Shown: positions 8,013-16,751, counted from the first letter of the stretch. The stretch: DNA of 64,000 nt from Actinomadura violacea (GCF_017573465.1 NZ_JAGEPF010000001.1:248001-312000), one strand, 5' to 3'. The notes: generated from the sequence alone by a model not told the origin. Numbers and translations are program-made.

Positions 8013-8878
8013 CAGTCGACCTTCTCCGGGGCGGGTTCGCCGTGGGCGTCCTGCCAGGACACGACGTGGTTGCGCAGCGTCCCGATGCCCTCGATCTCCG
8101 CCTCGACGACGTCGCCGGGACGCAGGTAGAAGTCGAACGGGTTCGGCTGCACGGCCGCGACGCCGGAGACGGTGCCGGTGGTGATGATGTCGCCGGCGCT
8201 GAAGACCTGCGGCGAGTGGTAGGCGACCAGGTGCGGGATCGACACCCGCATCTGCTTGGTGTGCCCGGTTTGCCGGACGTCGCCGTTCACCCGCAGCTGC
8301 ATCGCCAGGTTCTGCATGTCGTCGATCTCGTCGGCGGTGACGATGTACGGGCCGATCGGGCAGAACGTGTCGATCGCCTTGCTGAACGAGAACACGCCCG
8401 ACTCCATCTCGCGGCGCTGGATGTCGCGCGCGGTGATGTCGTTGAAAACGGTGAAGCCGGCGATGTGCTCCAGCGCCTCGTCCGGGCCGAAGAACTTGCC
8501 GGGCTTGCCGATGATGACGGCCAGCTCCAGCTCGTAGTCCAGCTCCTTGGTGAGGTGCTCGGGGTAGACGATCGGGTCGTCCGGGCCGATGATCGCGTCG
8601 ACGTTCTGGAAGAACACGATGCCCTTGTGCACCGGATGCGACCAGTTGACGGCCTGGAGCTCCTCGTGGTGGTCGGCGAAGTTCCCGGCGGTGTGGAAGA
8701 ACTTCTTCGGCGTGATCGGCGCGCGCAGCCGCACGTCCGCCAGCTTCAGCCGCTCGCCGGTCTCGCCGGCCTTCCCGTCGCGCTCGAAGTACGCGCGGGT
8801 GGAGGGGACGTCCAGCTCGATGACGTCGTCGCCGTCGAGCCGGCCGACCCGGCCCTCGTCGAAAGTGATCAGTCGCAT
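8009..8878 (-). CDS. Fumarylacetoacetate hydrolase-family protein (second of two)
   Basis: A second FAH-superfamily enzyme (289 residues), distinct from its neighbour. It has the usual N-terminal lobe (MRLITFDEGRVGRLDGDDV), FHTAGNFADHHEEL, the metal ligands in DYELELAVIIGKPG, the classical FNDITARDIQ block and the end TGTVSGV with RPGDVVEAEIEGIGT. It keeps the catalytic-region residues better than the 7161 protein, so this is the more likely active hydrolase or isomerase. The start at ATG 8878 follows a 38-base gap from the permease gene. The pair may act sequentially or as a heteromer, as in HpcE-like systems where two FAH halves cooperate. Confidence 0.9.
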   Translation of the reverse strand: MRLITFDEGRVGRLDGDDVIELDVPSTRAYFERDGKAGETGERLKLADVRLRAPITPKKFFHTAGNFADHHEELQAVNWSHPVHKGIVFFQNVDAIIGPDDPIVYPEHLTKELDYELELAVIIGKPGKFFGPDEALEHIAGFTVFNDITARDIQRREMESGVFSFSKAIDTFCPIGPYIVTADEIDDMQNLAMQLRVNGDVRQTGHTKQMRVSIPHLVAYHSPQVFSAGDIITTGTVSGVAAVQPNPFDFYLRPGDVVEAEIEGIGTLRNHVVSWQDAHGEPAPEKVDW

Positions 8879-8916
8879 GCGTTCCAGTTTCCTCGGTGGA
8901 TGAGTGAATGAGCAGG

Positions 8917-9717
8917 TCAGGGGCGGTCCGGACGGCCGCGGGAGGCGCGCTTCTCGATCGCCGACAGCAGCGCGTTGACGGCGAGCGCGCCGATGCAGAC
9001 GACCAGGACCATCGCGTCCAGCGCGGCGGCGCCGTGGTTGGTGATCTGGGTGGAGATGAACGTGCCGACGCCGTCCACCGAGATCATCAGCTCGGCGAGC
9101 AGCACGCCGAGCAGCGACAGCGCGGCGCCGATCTTGAGCGCGCCGATGATGTCGGGCAGGCAGGCGGGCACGACGAGGAACAGCAGCCGGCGCAGCCGCC
9201 CGGCGCCCATCGCGCGGCCGGAGTCGAGCACGGCCGGCTCGACCGCCGCGCCCGCGGTCATCGTCATGAGGATCACCGGGATGATCCCGTGGATGACGCC
9301 GAACGCGATCTCCGAGCCGTCGCCGAGGCCGAGCCACAGCACGAACAGCGGGTACAGCGGCGCCATCGGCAGCGCGTAAAGCACCGACACGACGTCGCGT
9401 CCGCCCAGGTAGACGTGCTTGTTGAGGCGTCCGAGCAGCAGCCCGATCGCGGGCCCGGCGACGGCGGTGACCGGGAACGCGACCAGGAACCGGTACGTCG
9501 TGTACCCGACGAGGGTCAGCGAGTCGCCCTCCAGCACCTTCGGCAGGCCGTCGGCGACGATCCGGCTCGGCGAGGTCAGGTAGTCGCCGCCCGCGCCGGA
9601 CAGCCGGGTCACCGCCTCCCACGCGGCGACCAGCGCGGCCACGGTGCCCCAGCGGACGAGCTGGACGGCCGCCGCCTCCCGCGGCCGTCCCGCCGCCCGG
9701 ACCGAGATCGCGGTCAT
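8917..9717 (-). CDS. ABC transporter permease, SsuC/TauC type
   Basis: Inner-membrane permease of 266 residues with about six hydrophobic helices. The cytoplasmic coupling loop with the EAA-type motif runs through SGRAMGAGRLRRLLFLVVPACLPDIIG. This is the BPD_transp_1 family used with SsuA/NMT1-like binding proteins for sulfonates, taurine, nitrate or small aromatic and pyrimidine compounds. The ATG at 9717 lies one base beyond the stop of the binding-protein gene. A second, different permease is encoded at 10696-11454, so the transporter may use a heterodimeric membrane domain. Confidence 0.92.
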   Translation of the reverse strand: MTAISVRAAGRPREAAAVQLVRWGTVAALVAAWEAVTRLSGAGGDYLTSPSRIVADGLPKVLEGDSLTLVGYTTYRFLVAFPVTAVAGPAIGLLLGRLNKHVYLGGRDVVSVLYALPMAPLYPLFVLWLGLGDGSEIAFGVIHGIIPVILMTMTAGAAVEPAVLDSGRAMGAGRLRRLLFLVVPACLPDIIGALKIGAALSLLGVLLAELMISVDGVGTFISTQITNHGAAALDAMVLVVCIGALAVNALLSAIEKRASRGRPDRP

Positions 9718-9718
9718 G

Positions 9719-10699
9719 TCACTTCGCCGTGCTGATCGCGGTGCTGAGGTAGGCGTCCTGCGCCGGCGACGACGTCGCAATGCCGAGCTTCGGGAGCGCC
9801 TTGGCGTAGCCGGCCATGCCCGCCGCGCTGATCGCGCCGTCCGGGGTGAAGCCGCCGACCAGCGCGTCGTAGGTCTGCTCCGCGATCGGCTTCGGCATGC
9901 CGAGCTTGGCGACGGCGAGGTCCACGGTCGGCTGCTTGTTCGCCTTCATCCAGGTCAGGGACTTGGTGTAGGCGGCGGCGAGCTTCTTCAGGTTCGCCTT
10001 GTTGCCGGAGATGGTGGACTTCTTGGCCATCAGCACGGCGAACTGCGAGCTCGGCCCGAGCACGTCCGACACCTTCTGCGCGATCCTGCCCTCGTGCTTG
10101 GCCTGGAGCAGGAACCCGAAGTTGACCGGCAGCACGAACCCGTCGACGTCGCCGCGCTTCATCGCCGACATCGTCGCCGCCGGGTCGCCGAGCGGCACCT
10201 CCTTGACCTTGCCGAAGTCGACGCCGGCGGCCTCGGCGGACGCGCGGGTGATGTAGTCGGTGAGCGACCCGGCCTTGGAGATGCCGAGCTTCTTGCCCGC
10301 GATGCCGGAGAACCCGGTGATGCCCGACTTCGCCGGGACGATCAGCGCCATCGGGCTCTGCGCCATCACCCCGTAGAACGCCTGGGTGTCGAGCTTCTTC
10401 GCGGCGCCCGACACCGCGTCCAGCCCGGTCGCGGCGCCGACGTCGATGGACCCGCCGGTCATCGCCTTGGTGAGGTCGGACCCGGCGCTGAAGTCGACGA
10501 CCTTGACGTCCAGCCCCTCGGCCTTGAAGAAGCCCTGCTGGGCGGCGACCCGCGCGGGCATCGCGTGCACGAAGTCCTGCGCCTGCACGAGCCCGAGCTT
10601 GATCGAGGTGGACGGGCCGGACGACCCGCCGCCGCCGCACGCGGTGAGCGCGCCGGCGCACAGCGCCGCGACCGCGGCGATCCTTGCGGTGACCTTCAT
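9719..10699 (-). CDS. ABC transporter substrate-binding lipoprotein, NMT1/SsuA type
   Basis: Solute-binding protein of 326 residues with a lipoprotein signal ending in the lipobox LTAC, followed by a Gly/Ser linker. The mature region shows the NMT1/THI5-like fold (IKLGLVQAQDFVHAMPARVAAQQGFFKAEGLDVKV; GKKLGISKAGSLTDYI). It would be anchored outside the membrane and deliver the ligand to the two permeases. Its ATG (10699) overlaps the stop of the second permease gene. Ligand class is not readable from sequence; the surrounding FAH and SDR genes suggest a carbon source rather than sulfur. Confidence 0.92.
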   Translation of the reverse strand: MKVTARIAAVAALCAGALTACGGGGSSGPSTSIKLGLVQAQDFVHAMPARVAAQQGFFKAEGLDVKVVDFSAGSDLTKAMTGGSIDVGAATGLDAVSGAAKKLDTQAFYGVMAQSPMALIVPAKSGITGFSGIAGKKLGISKAGSLTDYITRASAEAAGVDFGKVKEVPLGDPAATMSAMKRGDVDGFVLPVNFGFLLQAKHEGRIAQKVSDVLGPSSQFAVLMAKKSTISGNKANLKKLAAAYTKSLTWMKANKQPTVDLAVAKLGMPKPIAEQTYDALVGGFTPDGAISAAGMAGYAKALPKLGIATSSPAQDAYLSTAISTAK

Positions 10700-11454
10700 C
10701 GGTGGACGCCTTTCTGCAGGGCATGGGTGGCGAGGGAGAACAGGAGGTTGACGGCGACCGTGACCAGGCAGGCGACCACGATCCAGGCGAACAGGCCGGG
10801 GCTGTCGAGGCTCTGGCTCGCGGTGCCGAGCCGGTAGCCGACCCCGGCGGCGCCCGCGATGAACTCGGCGGCGATGACGGTGACGAGCGCGAGGCCGAGC
10901 GACACCCGCATCGCCGCGAGCACCGGGCCGAGGACGGCGGGCAGGACGACCCCGGTGAGCCACTGCGCGCGGGTCGCGCCCATCGTCCGCGCGGCGGTGA
11001 TCAGCCGGCCGTCCACGGTCGCGGTGGCGCGGGCCGCCGCGATCGCGATGGGGAAGAACGCGTAGAGCGCGCCGAGCGCGATCTTGGAGTGCGAGCCGAC
11101 GCCGAGAGTCGCCGCCAGCACCGGGTAGAGGATCACCAGCGGGAGCGCGTTCATGCCGGTCAGGACGGGTTCGTAGGCGCGGCGCAGCAGCCGCGACGAC
11201 CCGGTGAGCACGCCGATCGGGAGGGCGAGCAGCGCCGCGATCCCGAACGCGGCCGCGGTCTCCTCCAGCGTGGTGCCGACCGGCTCCAGCAGCTTCGACG
11301 GCTCGGCGGCCAGGTCGGAGAGCGCCTGCCACACGTCGCCGATCGGCGGCAGCAGCAGCGGCGCCACCGCGCCCGTCCCGGCGAGCAGCGCCCACACCGC
11401 GAGGACGAACGCGACCGTCCCCGCGTACACCAGGACGCGGCGCGGCGCGATCAC
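10696..11454 (-). CDS. ABC transporter permease, second membrane subunit
   Basis: Permease of 252 residues with about six membrane helices and an EAA-type loop around TAARTMGATRAQWLTGVVLPAVLGPV, again of the SsuC/ThiX family. Start codon GTG 11454 overlaps the ATPase stop as GTGA. With the binding protein, the permease at 8917 and the ATPase at 11451 it forms one importer. Two non-identical permeases served by a single ATPase is less usual for SsuABC-type systems, which mostly use a homodimer. Confidence 0.92.
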   Translation of the reverse strand: MIAPRRVLVYAGTVAFVLAVWALLAGTGAVAPLLLPPIGDVWQALSDLAAEPSKLLEPVGTTLEETAAAFGIAALLALPIGVLTGSSRLLRRAYEPVLTGMNALPLVILYPVLAATLGVGSHSKIALGALYAFFPIAIAAARATATVDGRLITAARTMGATRAQWLTGVVLPAVLGPVLAAMRVSLGLALVTVIAAEFIAGAAGVGYRLGTASQSLDSPGLFAWIVVACLVTVAVNLLFSLATHALQKGVHR

Positions 11455-12287
11455 CGCACGTCCCCGGGGTCGTCCTCCAGCAGCAGCGCCGACAGCCGGT
11501 CGGTGAGCGCGTGGAACTCCGGCGTGCGCAGCACCTGCGGCTCGCGCGGGCGCGGCAGCGGGACCTCGATGACCTCCTTGATCGTCGCCGGGCGGGGCGT
11601 CATCACGATGATCCGGTCCGACAGGTACGCGGCCTCCGACAGGCTGTGCGTCACGAACAGCACCGTCTTGCCGTGCTCCTCCAGCAGCGTGACGAGCTGC
11701 TCGCCGATCTTCAGCCGGGACAGCTCGTCGAGGGCCGCGAACGGCTCGTCGAGCAGCAGGATCGACGCGTCCGACACCAGCGCCCGCGCGATCGCGACGC
11801 GCTGCCGCATCCCGCCAGACAGCTGGTGCGGGAACCGGTGCGGGACGTCGCCGAGCCCGACCGCCTGGAGTGCGTCCAGCGCGCGCGCCCGCCGCTCCCC
11901 GCGTCCCACCCCGGCGAACTGCAGCGCGATCTCCACGTTCCGGACGGCGCTGCGCCACGGGTACAGCGCGAGGTCCTGGAAGACGAACGCCACGTCGCGG
12001 GGGCGCGGGCCGTCCACCGGCGTCCCGTCCACCAGCAGGTCCCCGGACACCGGCGCGAGCAGCCCGCCGACCGCGCGCAGCGCCGAGCTCTTCCCGCACC
12101 CCGACGGCCCGATCAGGCTGACGAACTCGCCCGGCCGCACGTCGAACGTCAGCCCGGTCGCCGCCGTCGTGTCGCCGTAGGCGAGGGTGAGGTCGCGGGC
12201 GGCCACCCTCAGCGGCCCGGTCTCCCGAACCCCCGCGGCCTCCCGGACGCCTCCGGCCACGGCGCGCTCCTCGCGCTGCCCCGCCAT
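11451..12287 (-). CDS. ABC transporter ATP-binding protein, SsuB/TauB type
   Basis: ATPase of 278 residues with Walker A GPSGCGKSS, a Q-loop (FVFQDLALYPW), signature LSGGMRQR, Walker B ILLLDEPFAALD and the switch His in VTHSLSEAAYL. It carries an N-terminal extension of about 30 Ala/Gly/Glu-rich residues, so translation might begin further inside. It powers the importer encoded just downstream on the same strand. The SDR gene lies only 4 bases upstream, so the whole block from 13925 down to 6394 is one probable transcription unit. Confidence 0.95.
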   Translation of the reverse strand: MAGQREERAVAGGVREAAGVRETGPLRVAARDLTLAYGDTTAATGLTFDVRPGEFVSLIGPSGCGKSSALRAVGGLLAPVSGDLLVDGTPVDGPRPRDVAFVFQDLALYPWRSAVRNVEIALQFAGVGRGERRARALDALQAVGLGDVPHRFPHQLSGGMRQRVAIARALVSDASILLLDEPFAALDELSRLKIGEQLVTLLEEHGKTVLFVTHSLSEAAYLSDRIIVMTPRPATIKEVIEVPLPRPREPQVLRTPEFHALTDRLSALLLEDDPGDVR

Positions 12288-12291
12288 GGCC

Positions 12292-13074
12292 CTAGGCCCC
12301 GACCATGTTGAACCCGCCGTCGGCGAGCATGTAGGCGCCGGTGATGTGCGAGGCGTCCTCGGTGGCCAGGAACAGCGCGGTGCCCGCGACGACCTCGGGC
12401 GGCGGGATCTGGCCCATCGGCGTCTGCGAGATCAGCTTCTCGCGGCGGCCCGACTTCCAGTCCTCCCGCTCCAGCGTCGCGCCGGTCTCCATGAACCCCG
12501 GCGCGAACGTGTTGACGCGGACGGCCGGCGCGAACGCCGCCGCGTACGACTTGGTGATGCCGAGCAGCCCGTACTTGGCGGCGGCGTACTGCGGAGCGCG
12601 CGCGCTGCCGCGCACCACCACGGTCGAGCCGATGTTCACGATCGAGCCGTGGCCCTGTTCCAGCATCCGGGACCCGAACTCGTGCGTCATCAGCAGCGTG
12701 CCCTTGACGTCCACGTCGATGACGCGGTCGAGGGACTCCTGCGTCAGCTCCCGCCACGACATCTGCTCGGTGGCGACGTCGCCGACGTTGTTGACCAGCA
12801 CGTCCAGCTCGCCGGCGATCCCGAACACCTCGTCGGCCAGCGCGCGGATCGACTCCCACGAGCCGATGTCGGCCTGCACGACGAACGCCTCGGCGCCCGC
12901 CTCCCGGACCCGCTCGGCGGTCCGCTCCGCGCCCTGCTTGGAGGAGTTGTAGTGCACCCCGACGCGGGCGCCCTCCTGCGCGGCGCGGACGGCGATCTCG
13001 GCGCCGAACCCGGTGCCGGCCCCGGTGACCAGCACCGTCTTGCCCGCGAACCGCGGAAAGATCTTCTGCCCCAT
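12292..13074 (-). CDS. Short-chain dehydrogenase/reductase (SDR)
   Basis: NAD(P)-dependent classical SDR of 260 residues. It has the cofactor motif TGAGTGFG, the structural NNVG, the catalytic Ser in NIGSTVVV and YAAAK (YxxxK), and ends with ITGAYMLADGGFNMVG as in the FabG-like group. It likely oxidises a hydroxyl of the imported substrate or an intermediate. It stands between the second SDR gene and the transporter ATPase on the minus strand; a 62-base gap separates it from the upstream SDR. Confidence 0.92.
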   Translation of the reverse strand: MGQKIFPRFAGKTVLVTGAGTGFGAEIAVRAAQEGARVGVHYNSSKQGAERTAERVREAGAEAFVVQADIGSWESIRALADEVFGIAGELDVLVNNVGDVATEQMSWRELTQESLDRVIDVDVKGTLLMTHEFGSRMLEQGHGSIVNIGSTVVVRGSARAPQYAAAKYGLLGITKSYAAAFAPAVRVNTFAPGFMETGATLEREDWKSGRREKLISQTPMGQIPPPEVVAGTALFLATEDASHITGAYMLADGGFNMVGA

Positions 13075-13136
13075 GTGGTGGTTCTCCCTTTCGCGTCATT
13101 TGTGGGGGACGACCCCCACACCCCCGGCAACTGCCT

Positions 13137-13925
13137 TTAGACGAGCGTGCGGCCGCCGTCGACGTACATGACGTGCCCCGTCATGAACGCCGCGTGCGGC
13201 GAGGACAGGAACAGGATCGGGCCGACGACCTCGGCGGGCGTGCCGAGCCGCCCCGCCGGGACGAGCCGCACCAGGTCCTCGCGGACCCCCGGCCGCTCCA
13301 GGTACTCGGCGGTCAGCGGCGTCTCGACGTAGCCGGGCGCGATCGCGTTCACGGTGACGCCGTGCCGGGCCCACTCGGCGGCCATCACCCGCATCATCTG
13401 GTTCATCCCGCCCTTGGACGCGGCGTACGGCCCGTGCTTCTGGTGCGCGAGATGCCCCGACACCGACGACAGGAAGACGATCCGGCCGCCGCCCGCCGCG
13501 ACCATGTGCCGCCCGGCGGCCTGCGCCGCGCCGAACGCGGTGAACAGGTTGGTGCGCAGGATCCGCTCCCACTCGGCCTCGGTGAACTCCAGCACCGGGC
13601 GCCGGTCGTTGATCCCGACGCAGTGCAGCAGCACGTCGAGCCCGCCCATCGTCTCGACGGCCCGCGCGACGGCGGCGGCGCCGGCGCCGTCCTCGGTGAG
13701 GTCGGCGGCGATGGTGTGCGGCCGCGTCCCGTCCGGGCCGGGCGGCAGCGCGGCGAGCCGTCCGGGGTCCCGGTCGACCGCGGTGACGACCGCGCCGGCG
13801 TCGAGGTAGCCGCGGGCGCACTCGGCGCCGATCCCGCCCGCGCCGAGCACCAGCACCCGGGCGCCGTGCAGGCCCAGCCACGCGGTGCCCGTGTCCGGCG
13901 CCGCCTGAGTCGTCCCGTCTGCCAC
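13137..13925 (-). CDS. Short-chain dehydrogenase/reductase (SDR), promoter-proximal gene of the catabolic operon
   Basis: A second SDR (262 residues). The glycine-rich loop is LGAGGIGAE rather than the usual TGxxxGIG, the structural block reads HCVGIND in place of NNAG, and the catalytic set is intact (FLSSVSG, then YAASK). It is the first gene of the minus-strand operon. Its start is 27 bases from the operator palindrome at 13953-13978, with the IclR gene on the other side. The changed cofactor loop may alter NAD/NADP preference; that is inference. Confidence 0.9.
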   Translation of the reverse strand: MADGTTQAAPDTGTAWLGLHGARVLVLGAGGIGAECARGYLDAGAVVTAVDRDPGRLAALPPGPDGTRPHTIAADLTEDGAGAAAVARAVETMGGLDVLLHCVGINDRRPVLEFTEAEWERILRTNLFTAFGAAQAAGRHMVAAGGGRIVFLSSVSGHLAHQKHGPYAASKGGMNQMMRVMAAEWARHGVTVNAIAPGYVETPLTAEYLERPGVREDLVRLVPAGRLGTPAEVVGPILFLSSPHAAFMTGHVMYVDGGRTLV

Positions 13926-13952
13926 TTGCGGTTCCTCGCCTTCCCGAGTTAG

Positions 13953-13978
13953 CTTTCACTGTATGAAAGCTACTTTCA
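13953..13978. promoter_or_regulatory. IclR-type operator palindrome, copy 2
   Basis: CTTTCA-CTGTA-TGAAAG at 13953-13969, then CTA and another half-site CTTTCA at 13973-13978. It lies in the divergent gap between the SDR operon (start 13925) and the IclR gene (start 14031) and copies the layout at 6340-6365. The three-half-site design, identical in both places, is the best evidence for the regulon of this IclR protein. Confidence 0.72.
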
Positions 13979-14030
13979 CTAAGCACGAGTATGGTGTGAC
14001 GCCGGTCATGGCGTCAAGGCACGGATCCGG

Positions 14031-14837
14031 GTGCGGGCCGTGACCCCCGGGGCCGCGGGCACCGAACCGGACCGCTCGCGCTACCACATCGCCGCCCTCG
14101 CCAAGGGACTGCAGGTCCTGAGCCTGTTCGACGGCGTGACGCTGTCCCTGCGCACCAGCGACATCGCCGCGCTGACCGGCATCCCGATGCCCACCGCGTT
14201 CCGGATCGTCAGCACCCTCGAAGACCTCGGCTACCTGGAGCGCCGGCACGACGGCACCGTCCAGCCCGGCGTCAAGGTGCTCACCCTCGGCTCGGCCGCG
14301 ATGCGCGGCTCCGGCCTCGTCCAGCTCAGCGACCGGCCGCTGCGGCTGCTCGCCGACGCCACCGGCGAGACCGTCAACCTCGGCGTCCTCGTCGAGGACC
14401 GCGTCCTGTACCTCGCGCGGCTCCGCAACGCCGACCTCGTCACCGCGAACGTGCACGTCGGCTCGACGCTGCCCGCCACCTACACGTCCATGGGCAAGCT
14501 GCTGCTCGCCCACCTCCCGCCGGACGAGCTGGACCGCCGCGTCACCGGCGCCTCCTTCGCGCCCGGCGCAGGGCCGAACGCCGTGCAGGACCGCGCCGCG
14601 CTGCTCGCCCAGCTGGACGGGATCCGCCGCGCCGGGTACGCCGTCCAGGACCAGGAGCTCGCCCAGGGCCTGCGGTCGGTGTCGGTGCCGGTGCTCGGCC
14701 CGGACGGCGCCCCGGCCGCCGCGGTGAACGTCGCCGTGTCCGCGCTGCGCCGCCCCCTGGCCGACCTGCACGGCGACATCCTGGACCGGCTCCGCGCCAC
14801 CGCCGCCGACATCACCACGAGACTGAGGACCCGATGA
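14031..14837 (+). CDS. IclR-family regulator of the catabolic cluster
   Basis: A 268-residue IclR regulator with an N-terminal winged helix (YHIAALAKGLQVLSLF; TSDIAALTGIPMPTAFRIV) and a C-terminal ligand-sensing domain (TSMGKLLLAHL; VQDQELAQGLRSVSVPV). GTG 14031 is used; another GTG lies 9 bases on. It is divergent from the SDR/FAH/ABC operon and its stop overlaps the start of the CMD gene (ATGA). The palindromes at 13953 and 6340 are its probable operators. The inducer is presumably the transported compound or a breakdown product. Confidence 0.92.
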   Translation: MRAVTPGAAGTEPDRSRYHIAALAKGLQVLSLFDGVTLSLRTSDIAALTGIPMPTAFRIVSTLEDLGYLERRHDGTVQPGVKVLTLGSAAMRGSGLVQLSDRPLRLLADATGETVNLGVLVEDRVLYLARLRNADLVTANVHVGSTLPATYTSMGKLLLAHLPPDELDRRVTGASFAPGAGPNAVQDRAALLAQLDGIRRAGYAVQDQELAQGLRSVSVPVLGPDGAPAAAVNVAVSALRRPLADLHGDILDRLRATAADITTRLRTR

Positions 14838-15385
14838 CCCGCAAGCACCCGTTCCGGCCCGCCGGCCTCGACGGCGACCGCCTCGCCCTCTACCGCTCCA
14901 TCACCGAGGGGCCGCGCGCCCAGGGGCCGCGCCTGTTCGACCTGGTGTCGGAAGACGGCGTGCTGCTCGGGCCGTTCAACGAGTTCCTGCTGCGCCCGGC
15001 GCTCGGCGACGCCCTCCAGCGGGTCGGCGCGGCCGTCCGCTACGAGGGCTCGCTCGGCGGCCGGGCCCGCGAGATGGCGATCCTCGTCGTCGCCGCCGCG
15101 TGGGACAGCGAGTTCGAGCGGACCTCCCACGAGGCCGTCGGACGCGCCGCCGGGCTCACCGGCGCGGAGCTCGCCGCGATCGCCGCCGGCGCGCCGCTGG
15201 ACCTCGACGACCCGATAGAGGCCGCCGTCCTCCGCCTGACCAGGGCACTCGTCACCGGCGACGTGGACGACGCGACCTGGGCGTCCTGCGTGCCGCCGCT
15301 CGACCGCGAGACCGTCTTCGAGCTGACCACCCTCGTCGGCTACTACTCGACGCTCGCCCTCCAGATGCGCGTCTTCCGCGTCTGA
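14834..15385 (+). CDS. Carboxymuconolactone decarboxylase-family protein
   Basis: An all-helical CMD/AhpD-like protein of 183 residues. The conserved block GGRAREMAILVVAAAWDSEFERTSH followed by AAGLTGAELAAI (given here in parts) matches the family. The CxxC pair of AhpD peroxiredoxins is absent, so it belongs to the PcaC-like or function-unknown side. It is co-translated with the IclR gene and probably belongs to the same catabolic pathway, perhaps handling a lactone or keto-acid step. Exact activity is unknown. Confidence 0.88.
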   Translation: MTRKHPFRPAGLDGDRLALYRSITEGPRAQGPRLFDLVSEDGVLLGPFNEFLLRPALGDALQRVGAAVRYEGSLGGRAREMAILVVAAAWDSEFERTSHEAVGRAAGLTGAELAAIAAGAPLDLDDPIEAAVLRLTRALVTGDVDDATWASCVPPLDRETVFELTTLVGYYSTLALQMRVFRV

Positions 15386-15438
15386 GCGCGGGCCGTCGCG
15401 CACACTGGTCCTCCACTCGGAACGCTACGGGGGGCGAT

Positions 15439-16659
15439 ATGCGAGCAGGTCGCGGGCGGCCCGGCGCGACACGCGCCGCCGCCCTGACGCCGTGGCGGTT
15501 CATCGTCGTGTTCGGCGTGGTGTCCCTGCTCATGGACGTCGTCTACGAGGGCGCGCGGTCGATCACCGGGCCGCTGCTGGCCTCGCTCGGCGCGTCCGCG
15601 GCGGTCGTCGGCCTGGTCACCGGGGCGGGCGAGGCGGCGGCGCTCGGCCTGCGCCTGGTGTCGGGCCCGCTCGCCGACCGCACCCGCCGGTTCTGGGCGC
15701 TCACCATCACCGGCTACGCCCTGACGGCGGTGTCCGTGCCGCTGCTCGGCCTGGCCGGCGTCCTATGGGCCGCGTGCGCGCTGGTCGTCGCCGAACGGGT
15801 CGGCAAGGCCGTCCGGTCCCCGGCCAAGGACACGCTGCTCTCCCACGCCACCGCCACCACCGGCCGGGGCCGCGGATTCGCCGTGCACGAGGCCCTCGAC
15901 CAGATCGGCGCGCTCGTCGGGCCGCTGACCGTGGCCGGGGTCCTCGCGGCCACCGCCGGGGACTACGCGCCGACGCTCGGCGTGCTGGCGGTCCCGGGCG
16001 TCGCCGCGATGGGCCTGCTGTTCTGGCTCCGCGCCCGCGTCCGCGACCCCGCCCAGTACGAGCCGGTGTCCCGGGAGGCGCCGCGGCCGGAGCGGGACGC
16101 CGGCAGGCCGAGGCTGCCGCGCGCCTTCGTCGTGTACGCGGCGTTCACGGCCGTCACCATGACCGGGTTCGCGACCTTCGGTGTGCTGTCGTTCCACCTC
16201 GTCCAGCGGCACCTGCTGCCCGCCGACCTCGTCCCCATCGTGTACGCGGGGGCGATGGCCGCCGACGCGGTGTCCGCGCTGGCGAACGGCTGGCTGTACG
16301 ACCGCATCGGCCCGCGCGCGCTTGCCGCACTGCCCGTCCTGTCCGCCGCGGTGCCCGTCCTGGCCTTCACGCGGTCCCTGGCCTTGGCGGTCGTGGGCGC
16401 GCTGGTGTGGGGCGCCGCCGTCGGGATCCAGGAGTCCACGCTGCGCGCGGTCGTCGCCGACCTCGTCCCGTCCCCGCGCCGGGCCACCGCCTACGGGATC
16501 TTCGCCGGCGTCCTCGGCGTCGCCGCCCTCGCCGGCGGCACCCTCACCGGCGCCCTCTATGACCGGTCGGTCACGCTGCTGGTCGCGGTGGTCGCCGGGA
16601 TCCAGGCCGCCGCCCTCGCCCTCCTCGCCGTCCTGCGCGGCCGGACCGGCTCCCGATGA
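15439..16659 (+). CDS. Major facilitator superfamily transporter
   Basis: A 406-residue protein with about twelve hydrophobic helices in two halves joined by a charged loop (REAPRPERDAGRPRLPRAF). The first half has the MFS motif-A-like stretch GPLADRTRRFWALTI and the second half has WLYDRIGPRALAALP. The fold fits drug-efflux-type MFS proteins. ATG 15439 was chosen because it follows a GGGGGG purine stretch and matches the onset of the first helix. It is 53 bases after the CMD gene on the same strand and could export a pathway intermediate, or be unrelated. Confidence 0.88.
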   Translation: MRAGRGRPGATRAAALTPWRFIVVFGVVSLLMDVVYEGARSITGPLLASLGASAAVVGLVTGAGEAAALGLRLVSGPLADRTRRFWALTITGYALTAVSVPLLGLAGVLWAACALVVAERVGKAVRSPAKDTLLSHATATTGRGRGFAVHEALDQIGALVGPLTVAGVLAATAGDYAPTLGVLAVPGVAAMGLLFWLRARVRDPAQYEPVSREAPRPERDAGRPRLPRAFVVYAAFTAVTMTGFATFGVLSFHLVQRHLLPADLVPIVYAGAMAADAVSALANGWLYDRIGPRALAALPVLSAAVPVLAFTRSLALAVVGALVWGAAVGIQESTLRAVVADLVPSPRRATAYGIFAGVLGVAALAGGTLTGALYDRSVTLLVAVVAGIQAAALALLAVLRGRTGSR

Positions 16660-16751
16660 GTACCGGCCTGACCTGCGGGAACAACCTGCCCGAGCGGGCC
16701 CCCGGCCGGGGCCGCCGCTGACGGCCGCGCGTCGAGCGGAAAGGACAGGCC

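Noticed and set aside
5081..15385. Secondary-metabolite gene cluster
   Set aside because: No PKS, NRPS, terpene or RiPP core gene; transporter, SDR and FAH genes point to catabolism.
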